Below, piece after piece: positions 23,461-34,900 of a stretch of DNA of 64,000 nucleotides (within the stretch, counting starts at the first letter, position 1; each line of letters begins with the position of its first letter). Location of the stretch: the NCBI GenBank assembly GCA_005408345.1, contig SEMN01000016.1:1674001-1738000 (forward strand), written 5' to 3'. Both the position numbers and the translations under genes were made by a program. The notes under the pieces are model-generated. The model was given only the letters and a program-made list of their open reading frames with translations. It made no database searches and was not told the origin of the DNA. This DNA is from Macquaria australasica. Taxonomy: Eukaryota; Chordata; Actinopteri; Centrarchiformes; Percichthyidae.

Positions 23461-24051
23461 TCGTGCTCTAGGGATGGCAATGTTGGTCTGTCATTCCACC
23501 ACTTTGGTTCAGACTGAAATATCTCAACAACCATTGGATGGATTGCCATGACACTTTCTACAAACATTCATGGTCTTCAGAGGATGAATCTTACCGACTT
23601 CTGCGATCCCCTGAATTTTCCTCCAGTGCCACCATGAAGTTATTCACATTTGTGATTTTGAGTGAAATGTCTACTATTACAATCTACTATTGGATGGGTC
23701 GGCATGAAATTTGGCACAGACATTCATGTCTCCCTCAGGATGCATTGTAAAAACTTTGGTGATCCCTTAATCTTTAAGTTAGAGCCATCATCAGATCAAT
23801 TTTTTATTTTTGTCCAGTGTCCTTATGACTAAATATCTGCAAAACTAATGACAGTCCCATCAGCCTCAGCCGTACTTTGGGTTTAGTGCTAATTAGCAAA
23901 TGTTAGCATGCTAACATGCTAAACTTAGATGGCAAACATCAGCATGTTAGATTTGTCATTGTGAATTAGGATCTAACTCAAATCTTTGTTGTGCCTAAAT
24001 ATGGCCTTGTTTAGCCGCTAGCATGGCGGTAGGCTCTTAGTCTTGTTTATT
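23461..24051 (+). repeat. 'ATCTCAACAACTATTGGATGG' dispersed repeat, copy C
   Basis: Same motif order as copies A and B: TCTCAACAACCATTGGATGG, ACAAACATTCATGGTCTTCA, GATCCCCTGAATTTTCC, CTAATTAGCAAATGTTAGCA and a TAGGCTCTTAGTCTTGTTTA end. Confidence 0.85.
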
Positions 24052-24690
24052 ATTTACACCCTGAGGAAGATCCTGTTAGGTCGAAACTGGTTGACATTTT
24101 AAACGATATACCAGACTAAATAAAGACCTTTTTAATTTACCTTCTTCTTGCTTCCTTGCTCTGCCTAAGAGTGCCTGAATACCTTTCTTTTCTGTGACCA
24201 TTTTCTTTATCTTCAAAAGCAGCTTAAAGTTCCCTGTATTTACTGCATGAGAAACTGATTGAGCACATTTTGGCCTCGGCGTCTTTTTGAATTTAGCCAC
24301 ATATCTTGGAACAATCCTCTCCTCTCTGTTATCATAAAACCTGCACCTTCACTATTTAAAAAGTAAAACATATTACAGATGTAGAGCTCTGTGAAGGAGT
24401 TTGTTCCTTGCTGGTCCCAGTTTACTTCTGCATCGATGACCAGACTGATTTTCTAAGAATCCTTTTCTAAAGACACCATAACTACATCCAATTAGCTGTA
24501 ATTTATTCAATTTGAAAGAAACGGTATCTGTGATGGTTGAAGATTGAAGTCTTTTGTCATGTTTCTTAAGACCAACCCACTTACATTTCACATACATATT
24601 TTGAAGTGATATTTTGTGCTTTGTCTGTGTTAAGATTGTACTTTGCACACAAGCTTTTAAAGCCTTGTTACGGTGTGGCTTGTTTTAATG

Positions 24691-25423
24691 TTAGAGATGC
24701 ACCAGTATGGAATTTCAGGGCTGACAACAATAACTGATACTTACTGATACGGTAGACCTTTTTCATCGCAGACATTTTGACTCATAGCAGGAAAAGAACC
24801 GGTGAAACAAATTTCAGTAACGATGGCTCAGCTCCATCAAGTGTCCTGGTAAGCCATGACAGAGAGTCAGCATGCACAATACCAGGACCCTGGAACTGGC
24901 TCAACTAAATGGAATGCAGTCATTTTGTATTGTTATCAATATCAATACACCTGTGCTTTTCCTGCTATGACATGCCAGATGTCTGCTGTGAAAACGGTCT
25001 ATATAGCGTATATGACAACCAATAACGTTACTCTTGCAATTGCACAAGTATGAAGAGGACAATAAAGGCTAACTTTTTGGATTTACTAGTTTATTTTTCC
25101 ACTCAGTAAAACTCCTGTAAACAAGTCGTATTTAACACAAGAAATGGCAATTTTTTCTGACATCCTGCTTTGTCTTTTTCTCTCTTAAAGTGCCAACGCG
25201 CAGCATTGAAACTAATATGAATTTATCTGTCTGCCTGTGACATGATGATAACACTTGCAATGTCAATTTTGCACTCACAGAAGACCTGCAGCTGTTGTAA
25301 GAAAAGGCTCCACGTTATTGGACTAAATTATTGGCTGAAATTCCATTATTGGAACAATAATTTCATTTTCTCATTTATCTGAGAATAATGTATCAGCCGC
25401 CAATATATAGAGTGCATCCCTAA
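24691..25423. mobile_element. Inverted-repeat DNA element (TTAGRGATGCAC ends)
   Basis: Left end TTAGAGATGCACCAGTATGG; right end reads TTAGGGATGCACTCTATATA on the other strand, so the terminal 12 bp are inverted with one mismatch, followed by related GGCTGA(C/T)A sequence. No transposase frame. Likely a non-autonomous DNA transposon; I see no clean target duplication. Confidence 0.65.
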
Positions 25424-26204
25424 TTCCTGTCTTTTATAGCTGGCGCTGAGAGCAATGCACTGAGGCAACTCAAAATGATCACATATTTAAGTTTCCAGAG
25501 CTTGCCTATGTTTTCTCCTCTGATTAGGTTTCTAACTGTTTAGTATTTGTGTCTGCAGTAGGTTGAGATTTGCTGCTGTGGTTAAACCATATGTGCATGG
25601 GCACACACACAGCAAGACCAAAATGTGTGCAAGCATTTAATTTCTGAATATAAAAAATGATCTTGAGCATGAGGAATCAAGGTCATGGTGTGTCCCACTT
25701 CTTCCCTGGGCTTTGTTTACCTCAGAGCTGATTTCAGCTGAACGTTTAGTTGGAACCAGATGGAGAATGCTGGATGTCAGCTACTTCTATACATCCCACC
25801 GTGGCTCGTATCCACACGAGGTCCCAGTCAGTATACACCTCTCTCTGTCTTTGTGTTTCTGGACCGTGCTGTGTCAAAACCGTGAGGATTAAAACAAAAT
25901 GGCTAATTAGCTCAGATCTACAGTATGTTTCAACATGACGCACCAGGCTGTCACAAGAAGAAAACAAGTGGCTTCTGTCTCCCTCAGCATCACAGTGTGT
26001 CTGTTTTTATCTGTTGTCGTCCTTCTGTCCCCTCTTTCTGCTCCCCTGAAAACCATCTGGTGGTTTGGTCAGGATCACTGTCCCTCTGCTTGGGTATTTT
26101 GCCATGAAAATCTTACCAGAAAGCATTTATTGGCTGTGGCCTGGTGACCTTTTTAGAAATCTCACTTCACTCATTGGCTGTTTGTTTGGTTTAAGGCATT
26201 TTCT

Positions 26205-27095
26205 GTAGAGCTGGGCAATCTATGGATTTAACATCAATATCATGATAAATCAAATTAGATATTACATCAAATTTTGGTCATATTAAGATATAGCACGTTT
26301 TACATTTTCCTGGTCTAAAATGCTGCATTACAATTAAGTGACACACTTTTCTGAACTTATTAGACTGCTGAGTAAAATGTACAGTGAATGAAATGTCTCT
26401 AACTGTCCATTCAATGTGTGATTGAAATATTCAGAATATCTTCTGAAATTACAAATAGTTATTGCCAAGATATCATTAAGATATTGTATAAATATTACAG
26501 TTGACTTTTTGTCTCGGTTTACAGCAATAAATTGAGCTTGTTGAATTACTGACATTATGAATCTCTTACAGATCCAATTTTACTCATATTCCACTTTTCA
26601 CTAAATAAACTGTGTGAATCCCATCTAATTATTCTGAGAATAGCTACAGTAACCAGTGATGTATAATCAGTAGTTCAATCGATCAATCAGCCCATAGTCC
26701 AGTCCAGAGATCAAGAATCTTTTGGTGGTATCACTGTATTAATCAGGACATACAAATGAGCAATGAAATGTCATGCACTGGTATTTAAAACGGTGCTTTT
26801 TATAATATTGTTTCTTATAATTTCTTATATTTTCGGTTAAATACCTCATGTTGACAAGGTTGTTCATGGCAAAACAGCTTGTGGTGCACAGAATTACATG
26901 TTACATTAATCATTATCGAACTCTTGAATTACGTCAGACAAACCTTTTTCACAATAACTAATATTGTTAGGTTTTAATTGCAGTGTGCTTAGAATTATTC
27001 ATTTGGAAAACTATCACACTATATGATCATATTGTCACTCTACCGTTCCACCTTAAATCAATAAAGGGTAATATTGAAATCACCCAGCTCTGCTC
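26205..27095. mobile_element. Inverted-repeat DNA element (AGAGCTGGGYGAT ends)
   Basis: Left end GTAGAGCTGGGCAATCTATG and right end, on the other strand, GCAGAGCTGGGTGATTTCAA form imperfect inverted termini around 890 bp of very AT-rich noncoding sequence with GATAT/ATATC runs. Typical of a common fish non-autonomous element. Confidence 0.65.
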
Positions 27096-27496
27096 TAATA
27101 TAATATTTCTGTCTCTCTGTATCTTTACTCTTTCTGTGCCGGGCTAACCTGCTCTGCCAAACAGAATGCTGTCTGCAGGGGCCTCCAGTCGCACTGCTGA
27201 GCTAATTAACAAGGTGTGAAGTGTGTGTGTGTGTGTGAGAGAGTGTGTGTGAGTACAGTAGGTCTTGCTGTGTTTGTTTCTGTGTGTGTTGCTGCTGCCT
27301 GATGCCAGGTCACCAGGCCTGAGCTGAGTCTGTGCCAATACAGGGAAAGGGCTGTTGTCAGCACACACACACACACACACACACACAGAGTCAGCAGAAT
27401 AACAGATAACAGCAACCCTGTATGAGGGCAGCCCTGGGGAAACACTTTCACATTATGGATTCTTTTGGAAAGGGCAGGACCAAATTCCAGTGCTTT

Positions 27497-27590
27497 TGCA
27501 TGTGTGTGTGTTGGTTTCTGCATGTGTATGTGTTGGTTTCTGCGTGTGTATGTGTTGGTTTCTGTGTGTGTGTGTGTGTGTGTGTGTGAG
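27497..27590. repeat. 22-bp minisatellite running into (TG)n
   Basis: Three consecutive copies of a 22-bp unit CTGCATGTGTATGTGTTGG-TTT with C/T variation, ending in an uninterrupted (TG)n tract. Other TG/CA tracts lie close by at 27221-27240 and 27361-27388. Confidence 0.8.
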
Positions 27591-28074
27591 AGTAGGGGGT
27601 CAGAAGGTGCATGCTCAGCTGCTGCTACAGTGTATTCCCTCCTGCCATCAGCCAATTAAAAAGTGTCTCATTCATGAAAACGCTGCAGTCTCATGACATC
27701 TAAACTTCACTTGAAGGAGAAATGTTTTGTGTTTTTATCTTCGTGACTTTGTAGGTTAGAACCAGACTTGTGATAGCTTAAAAGTGAGCTCTTTAGCCTA
27801 ACAATGACTCTTAGCTGTTGTGAAATCCCTTTTTGATATGGCTTCTGATGGCTTACTGCTTTTGAAATGTTGTTGTAGTGTAATGTTATCAAAAAGTATA
27901 CATGTACTGTGTAAATAAATGTATCTTTTGCTACTTTATTATATTGCTAATCAATATAACAGGCTTTATTCAACCAATAGCCAGTTCATGAAAGCTGCAA
28001 CAGTTATATTTTCAGTTATTCTGTGCAGTTATTGCAGACCTCACAGCCACATAATACTTATATCAATATAATGA

Positions 28075-28240
28075 TTGATTTTGGGAAATACACTTAATAA
28101 ATAGGCCGATTTTGTTACCTTTCAGGCTAGCTGTTTCCCTTTGTTTCCAGTCTTTGTGCTAAGCTAAACTTACTACTGTACAGATATGAGAGTGGTATCT
28201 CTCTTTTCCACACTATATTGTAGTTTTTTAACAGTAAACA
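28075..28240 (-). repeat. Dispersed repeat fragment (AGACTGGAAACAAAGGGAAACAGC)
   Basis: Minus strand carries GATACCACTCTCATATCTGT, AGTTTAGCTTAGCACAAAGA, and GGAAACAAAGGGAAACAGCT followed by AGCCTGAAAGGTAACAAAAT, a motif series I know from a common fish interspersed repeat. Only this copy is seen here. Confidence 0.45.
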
Positions 28241-28860
28241 AACAAAAGCAACCATTCACTTGTACGAGTAGTGGTATTCAGTCAGCAGATAGCTGATCAC
28301 CTGCAGCCTGTGGCAGTATGTTACTCACCCAGTCAGAGCCGAGCACTGCAGCAACCAGTTTCACAAGCTGTGATCAGCTCCTTGGTGGCTACCTCCGCCT
28401 CTTCTGCCTCGCTCCCTCCATCGATTTATGTCTTCTCTCCTGTATTCCCTCACTTTCCTCTGCCATCTCTCCTGTCACTCCTCCTCCCTGCTTCCTTCCT
28501 CAGCTCCCTCCATCCTCTGAGTTTATCCTTTTGAAGTCATTTGTTAAGCTCTCCTCTCTGTTCTCCCCCAGGAGCTCCTTTCCTACACTGAAGGTGTCTC
28601 AGGAGCTTTTGTAAAGTCAGGACTCCCTGGAAGCTTTAATACTGCAGTTTATTGTCAGAGGACAGAGAAAAGGCTGAACATTTTACAGATTGTTACAAGG
28701 ATCCCGAAAGGCATCCTCCAGGTCATTCTCGCAAGCACTTAGACTGTGATGTGGAGAAAATGGAGGTCAGGCAGATAAAAAAAATAAAATAAATAAAAGT
28801 CTTAATGTCACCTTCTTCTCTAATGCATCTCTACTTGTTTTTCTCTTTCTCCTTTTACAG

Positions 28861-28911
28861 ATTGCTGTGAATCTCTGAGTGAAGATGGCCTTCTTTCAGA
28901 ACAACTTCTGG
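28861..28911 (+). CDS. fcho1: fcho1 exon 2 (start codon exon)
   Basis: Acceptor CTTTTACAG, 24 nt of 5' UTR, then ATG at 28885 and donor TGG|GTAAGT. Encodes MAFFQNNFW, the N-terminus expected of FCHO proteins before the conserved GEKN. An in-frame TGA lies three codons upstream, and the context GAAGATGG is favourable, so this start is well supported. Leaves in phase 0. Confidence 0.93.
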
Positions 28912-31900
28912 GTAAGTGTCTTGATAACGCCTGGAGATTATGCAGAACGACACATGCCTGATGATGGCAACACTGATCAGGCTTTTATACCTTGAGTTTA
29001 AACTGCCACATATGACTTATTCACCTGTTATAGCTGAATCACAACTCTGAGTCACTGAGCTTTTCATTTATATCCTCAACCAAGCAGCCAAGCTTCTGGC
29101 TCCCTGCTGCTCGTCAGGTACGCACAGGAAGCTGTTTGCTGTCTCCCTCCTCCGCTCACTTGCAAATAACAGAGATCGATTTTGTATTCAGGCGTCTGCT
29201 TATTATCTGCCACATGGAAAACAATCTCATTCCGACTGTTCTTGTAGGCAGAGATAATGTCACTTCCTGCAGTGTTACTAAATGTAAAAGGCTATTTTCT
29301 GAAGCAGTTTCACAGTTTATATTTGTTTGAACTCTGTGGTGCCTAGTATGTGTAACATTGTTTTGTCAGTAGAGCCAGCCAGTGTGATTCCTGAGTTTCA
29401 GTAGCAATACCACAGCAATACTTTTTTCGATACCTTAGTTTGGGGAAATATGAATTTGTTTTAACAAGCAAACACTATCTAGTGATGAAAGCTGTGAGAT
29501 GCAGTTGGAAGTTGCAGAAAAAGCGAATAAGTGGACATTGTTTAAAGATTATTTTTTAAGATTTATTTTTATTTATTTAACAAAATATACCAAACTGCTC
29601 AGTGTGTCAGGGTTAAACAAAGAACTTTAGTAGAACAAAAATTGGTCTAATGTTAGAAAAGTTTCTTCATTTCGATCAGAAAATATCTGATCAAAGAAGA
29701 AGTAAACAACCCTGAAGGTGTGTTCAGACAGAAAGTGAAGTGAATTTGTGCCTTGTGTCATTTGCACAAATTTGACTGCTGGATTGTTTGTGTTTATTCG
29801 CCCCAAACAGCCAGTGTACCAACTGTACAGATGTTAGCTGTAAGCTAGGAAGAAATGGATGTACGGACCGTGTCTATGGGAGTGTGTGTATGTGTTTGTG
29901 TGCCTCACAAATGTAGGATTTATTATATTGTGTTAGCATGCTTTAGATTTTACAAGTGTATCTAATAAACTGGTAAATCAATATAGCAATACTAGTTAAT
30001 TATGGCATTATTTAGCTTAATTTGTGCAATAATTAATGGCGTCATTAGCAACTTTCCACAGATGTGTAAAGTGGAGGAGGGAAATCTCTCTTTCATCCCC
30101 CCGCAGCACTCCCCTCACCCCCCAGTGACTTTGTCAGCTGTTACAAGGTCTCTTTCTCTCCCTCATTTTCTCCTCCATCCTCACTTCCTCCTCTGCGCTC
30201 CGTCCCAGCACACCTGGTGCATCTATTTCAGGTGTGCCCTACTTCTTCTGCCTCGCCTCATCAGGCTTCGAAAAGTCCTCTGTAATATTTTAGCAGTTGA
30301 ACTCAAATGAGGCACTCAGGAGTTTTAATTCAGACACAGAAATGAGATTCGGGAAGAACAATGAGCACATATAACCTGAAGGGTTTTCGAACAGGGAACA
30401 ACAAGGTTCTTCCTCCTGTATTCAGGTTTTTGTACGTGAGGCAAAGATGATTCTCTGTCCATCCGTCAATGTCAGATATCAAGTGATGTCTCAAACATCA
30501 GGTCTGCTTCTGTCTAAATGATGGACCATCTTTGCTTTGTGTTCTGGCATCTAAAAATTAAGCTGATTAGATAAGTGGAGGTGTTTGTAATTAAAAGCCA
30601 AAGCATTAAACAAGACAATGGAACTCAAAACTATTGGTCTGTGGATATGCATGGATGAAGTAAGTAATTAGTAATTGTAGCTGTTACATGCATATATTTG
30701 TTCATTCGTGTGCTGTTTTATTTATTTATTTTTTTGCCTGCTAAACATCCATCTATGATCCATGGATGTTGCAGTAGCAGACAAGCAGGACTGCAGGCAG
30801 GGATGCAAGTGTAAAAAGCAAGAAAATGAGAACTGGTTGGGAGGGAGGCAAGCAGACAGGGAGTCATGCAACAGAATTTCAGCCAGGCAGAAAAACAAGG
30901 TCGGAGAACTGCTGTGCTTCTATATCACAGAGAAGATAACGTTTTAGGCTTTGTCACAGTACCGAGTCCGACCTCTGAAATACAGCTACATTTTCTTGAC
31001 CATTTAAGCTAATATTACGTGTTATTTGTGTGCCCGCATGTGTGTTTACATATTCACAACTGTGTTTCCCACCCAGCCTGCTTTCAGACACAAATAGCTG
31101 TGTAATACAAATCACCCCTTCAGTTAATTAGACAGCACAGCCACTTGGGAACAAGTCACACACACAGAGCCTCGTCTTGTTTGGCTCAAGAACATTCACA
31201 GCCGCTCACAAAGCCTCCTCATAGCACGCTGTCCTTTCCCATTAACTATATAAGAGCTGTGCTCATGGCCCACAGGGGGCAAGCCCATCAGCTATAATTA
31301 AGTACATCCTTAGTAAATTAAGGCGCTGTTGAGTCTTAGGAATAGAGTTTCTTTAAGGACTGGTGCTGCTTAGTTATTCTTGGAATTTAGATTTTTCATT
31401 TTCAGAAAGATTTTGTGCAGCACAACAGCAATTCCTCCTGAGAGATGATCAAAAAGTATGATAAAGGAAAATGTCTTTCAGCAGGCTCTGTGATGTTATC
31501 CCTCTTCATTAAACTGGTTCTTGTCAAGAATGGATAACCAACCAACAAAGCGGGCAAATGCCCAGGGCCCCAGACTCTTATGGGCACCACCAAAGCACAG
31601 TATTATGAAATGACAAGGGCTTTACGGCAGGTTCGATGTAATCTGGCAAATGAAGCCTGCTGTTAGCCTGGTTTCATACCTCTGAATTACAGCCCACATC
31701 TCTGATTTGTTCAGCAATTCAAATAAGTCTGGTGTTGTGCCTTTTGACGGCTGTTTCCTCTGGTTGGAGAAACAGTTGACCAATCAGAGCTTAGTAGGTG
31801 GGTTTCAGAACGGACACATATTCTTCTTACCTGGATAACTGACTACCTAGCTACAGCCAAGAAGAATGGTGACAGAAATGACGACAAGTGTGGGTGAGAT

Positions 31901-34900
31901 TGATGCAGCTGAACAAGTCAACTTACAGAAATAACAACTTTTAAATCGGCTACGTTAACAACTTCTCCTAGCAACCGCTACCCTGCAGTTGGCAGGACGA
32001 AACATCACTCGCTACTGATTGGTTGGAGCAAAACTGAAAAAAAAAAGGGGGGGGGGGTTGTTAAAGGCAACAAGAATCTGTATCAGTATACTGCAACATT
32101 ACTGTTGGCAGGCTCTTTTATCACAACCATCCACTGTTTGATCACGGTCCTTCTCAGTAAGCAAAGATGGCTTTAAGATGATCCCATCTAAAATTACAAG
32201 TGCTGTGTCCCAAGTTCATACTACATATACTACATACTAATTGTATACAGTGTTTACTATACACTAATCTGTACCTGTATACAGTTTTTGCTGTTAGTAT
32301 ACAAGAATTCAACATACTTAACCATTTTATACTATTTTAGTATGACACTGGCATGTTTAGTCAACAAAGAGACAGCAAAAAGCAACATTTCCTTTGTGCA
32401 TTGCACTGTGGGACAATGGTGTCCATCAACAGCACACTCAAAACTCAAAGGCTTTTTAGTCTTCTGACTGTTTTGACTATACTTTATTTACTAACTTTTC
32501 CGGTGTGAACGCACTACAATGAAATTGGGACACTATGAACGTGAAGCTCACTCATCCACAGAAACTCGGATCACCTTGCTTTATAAATAACAGAACTGTG
32601 CATTTGTGCCTGGACCGCTTCACTGCAGACAGTAGCCTCATTCTGGTGGGATTTTAGTTGGTGGAAACAAACGCAACATAAAACTAAACAAAAAAAAAAA
32701 AAATGTTTGGGTTCAGTGTTAAGGTGACCTGTAATAATATTCCCATCTCTCCTCTCAGTACAGACTGTGTATTCTCTGTCTGCAGTGGTAAGTAGACCGT
32801 GAAAAGTCCTTGTTGTGAGTCTGCATGATATCCGACGGGATTTAAATGAACTATTTCAAAGAATAACTGTAAAGATCAGCAAGCTGTTCTCTTTTGAAGC
32901 TGTACGGTAAACAGTGTTGTCTTCTATCTTCTCTTCTTAGAAACAAGCTCCTTCTTTGCCCGCAGATACGAGTGTGTGCACAGAAACGCACACACAAACA
33001 ACGCCCAGAGGGTTTTTATTATTGCCTGCCTCTCAGTTTAATGATGCCAACGCTGTTGCCCTCCCATCACTTTGAGTCATGGTGTTTTCTCTCGGGGTGA
33101 AGAACAGTAAACATGTTTCCTCCCTCTCTTGCCTCCGTCTCTCTGATTTTATCTCTCCTCCCCTGCTCCCTACTTCTGCCCTTTTCCTTGCTCTCGTTCT
33201 TTCTCATTTGTTCCTCATGGATCTGTTCTGTGCCAAGTTAGATTAAGAGCCAAGATAGATTGATATGAGTTACTATATTTGTGTTCATGTTCCGGTGTGT
33301 GAAAAAGAAAGAGGGAGTATAATAAGGACAATAGGATACTTGCAGCATAAAGTGATTGCAGATTGAGATTTTATTACATGTGATAAATTACCTTGATTGT
33401 GATATTTAATTCACTAAATCGGCCAAAAACATTCTCATGTGGTTATTTAATCTATAAATCGTTTCTCATTTGAATTTTCAGGATATAAACTATATCATGA
33501 TATATATCAATGTCATTCAAATGATCACAATTTAAAAGTGACATATACCATGACAGAGGATAAGAGCTTCTTTCTAGGAACTATCTATATGGCCTATCCC
33601 TCCTCCTCCAAAACAAAGCAGGCAAAAATAAAGCATCTTAGACCAGCAGAGGTTCATTTCTCAAACCGGTCCACGCAGCAAATTGGTCTAGAGCCATCAG
33701 TGATGACAGGCTGCTGCTACCTGCTCCTGATGTTATTGACACCTCTCTGCTGTGGGACTGTTGTTTTGCTCAACCTGCCCAATCAGCAGAAAAAGTTTGT
33801 GTGAGTCAGCTAAACTTACAGCAGCACTGACGGACCGGTCAGTCAGTCGGCCGGCCGGCTGGATGGCTTGGTGATATGCTGTCTGATGCAGGGGTGGAAT
33901 GTGTTCAGCTTTACCTCTGACAGCTGCCTGATATGTGGCAGCTACATTACGTGGCGTACAGAGCTGGATCGTGCAGTTTGTACTTGAATGATTCATTTGC
34001 AGCTTTTCAAAATTGCTGGGAGAGAAAGTCTGATGTCATTTACCTGTGACAGTTTTGGCCACTATGGAAACTTGTTCACCCAGGTAAAAACATTAAATAT
34101 CTAACTTTTTAGGTAATGTAGTGAGATGCCTGAATACAGTCAAAAAGTCAAGTCACGTACTGAACTGCAAATAAAATGTGTACAAAACCAGCAGTGGAAA
34201 TGTAGTACAAATTTCAAAAACTAAATGAGATTTTCTGTTAGTTCATAATGCTGTAAAATACAAAGTATATCCTTAAATATATGTATAAACACCCAAAATT
34301 ATATTTTATAGAATACATTTTATTCTGGCACAACTGAAAAAGTATCTTCTTTTGGGTGCTGGTAGAGTGCAAATAAACAAATAACTGTTGTTATTCTTCA
34401 TTTCTGCAGGAGATAAGAGACTTGAGAGAACAAACCCGAGGAAGCTAAATGCAAAACGCAATGTTTGCTCCCAAAAATGTTCTTATCTTATGCAAAAATT
34501 CAAATGTCCGATGTGCAGTTAGATCTGGACTAGACTACAATAGTCTAAACAAATTAGATACAGCATGAGCAGCTGTCTAGAATTGAGAATTAAGGCCTGT
34601 CCTGTGAATGTGGCCTTCATACATTATACTAGTCAGAGGCTGTTTACATGTAAATGACAGTCTGCTAGATGTTTATAACAACAGTCCCTCCCTGGTGGGT
34701 TTGCTGGCAGTGTTGTCTGCTGAAAACATGCAGAGCCTTAAGGTGAAACTGTGCTTCTCAGGAGATACACGTAAACATCTCTGCGAACCTATTCATAGAA
34801 GGGTGTTATGGGTAACCGTAGTTCGTAGAGGCTCGCAGAGGAGCCGACGCACATGTCATACAAGTTGTAAGTAAAAGAAGCAAAATATAAAGTATAAAAG

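Larger units (their letters stand above)
13333..28860 (+). other. fcho1 intron 1 (about 15.5 kb, if exon 1 is right)
   Basis: No coding exon recognised. Contents: three ATCTCAACAACTATTGGATGG-family repeats, several GATTAATCGATTAATC-type elements, two long inverted-repeat elements (24.7-25.4 and 26.2-27.1 kb), a 24-nt poly(T) at 16711-16734, TG microsatellites and a small minisatellite near 27.5 kb. The final 40 nt form a good pyrimidine tract, TCTCTTTCTCCTTTTACAG type. Confidence 0.6.

Noticed and set aside
27144..27696. Open frames of Cys/Val or Thr/His repeats around 27.2-27.7 kb
   Set aside because: Translations of TG/CA microsatellites, not proteins. The same holds for frames at 48.0-48.2, 52.6-52.8, 53.3-53.5 and 55.0-55.3 kb beyond the true exons.
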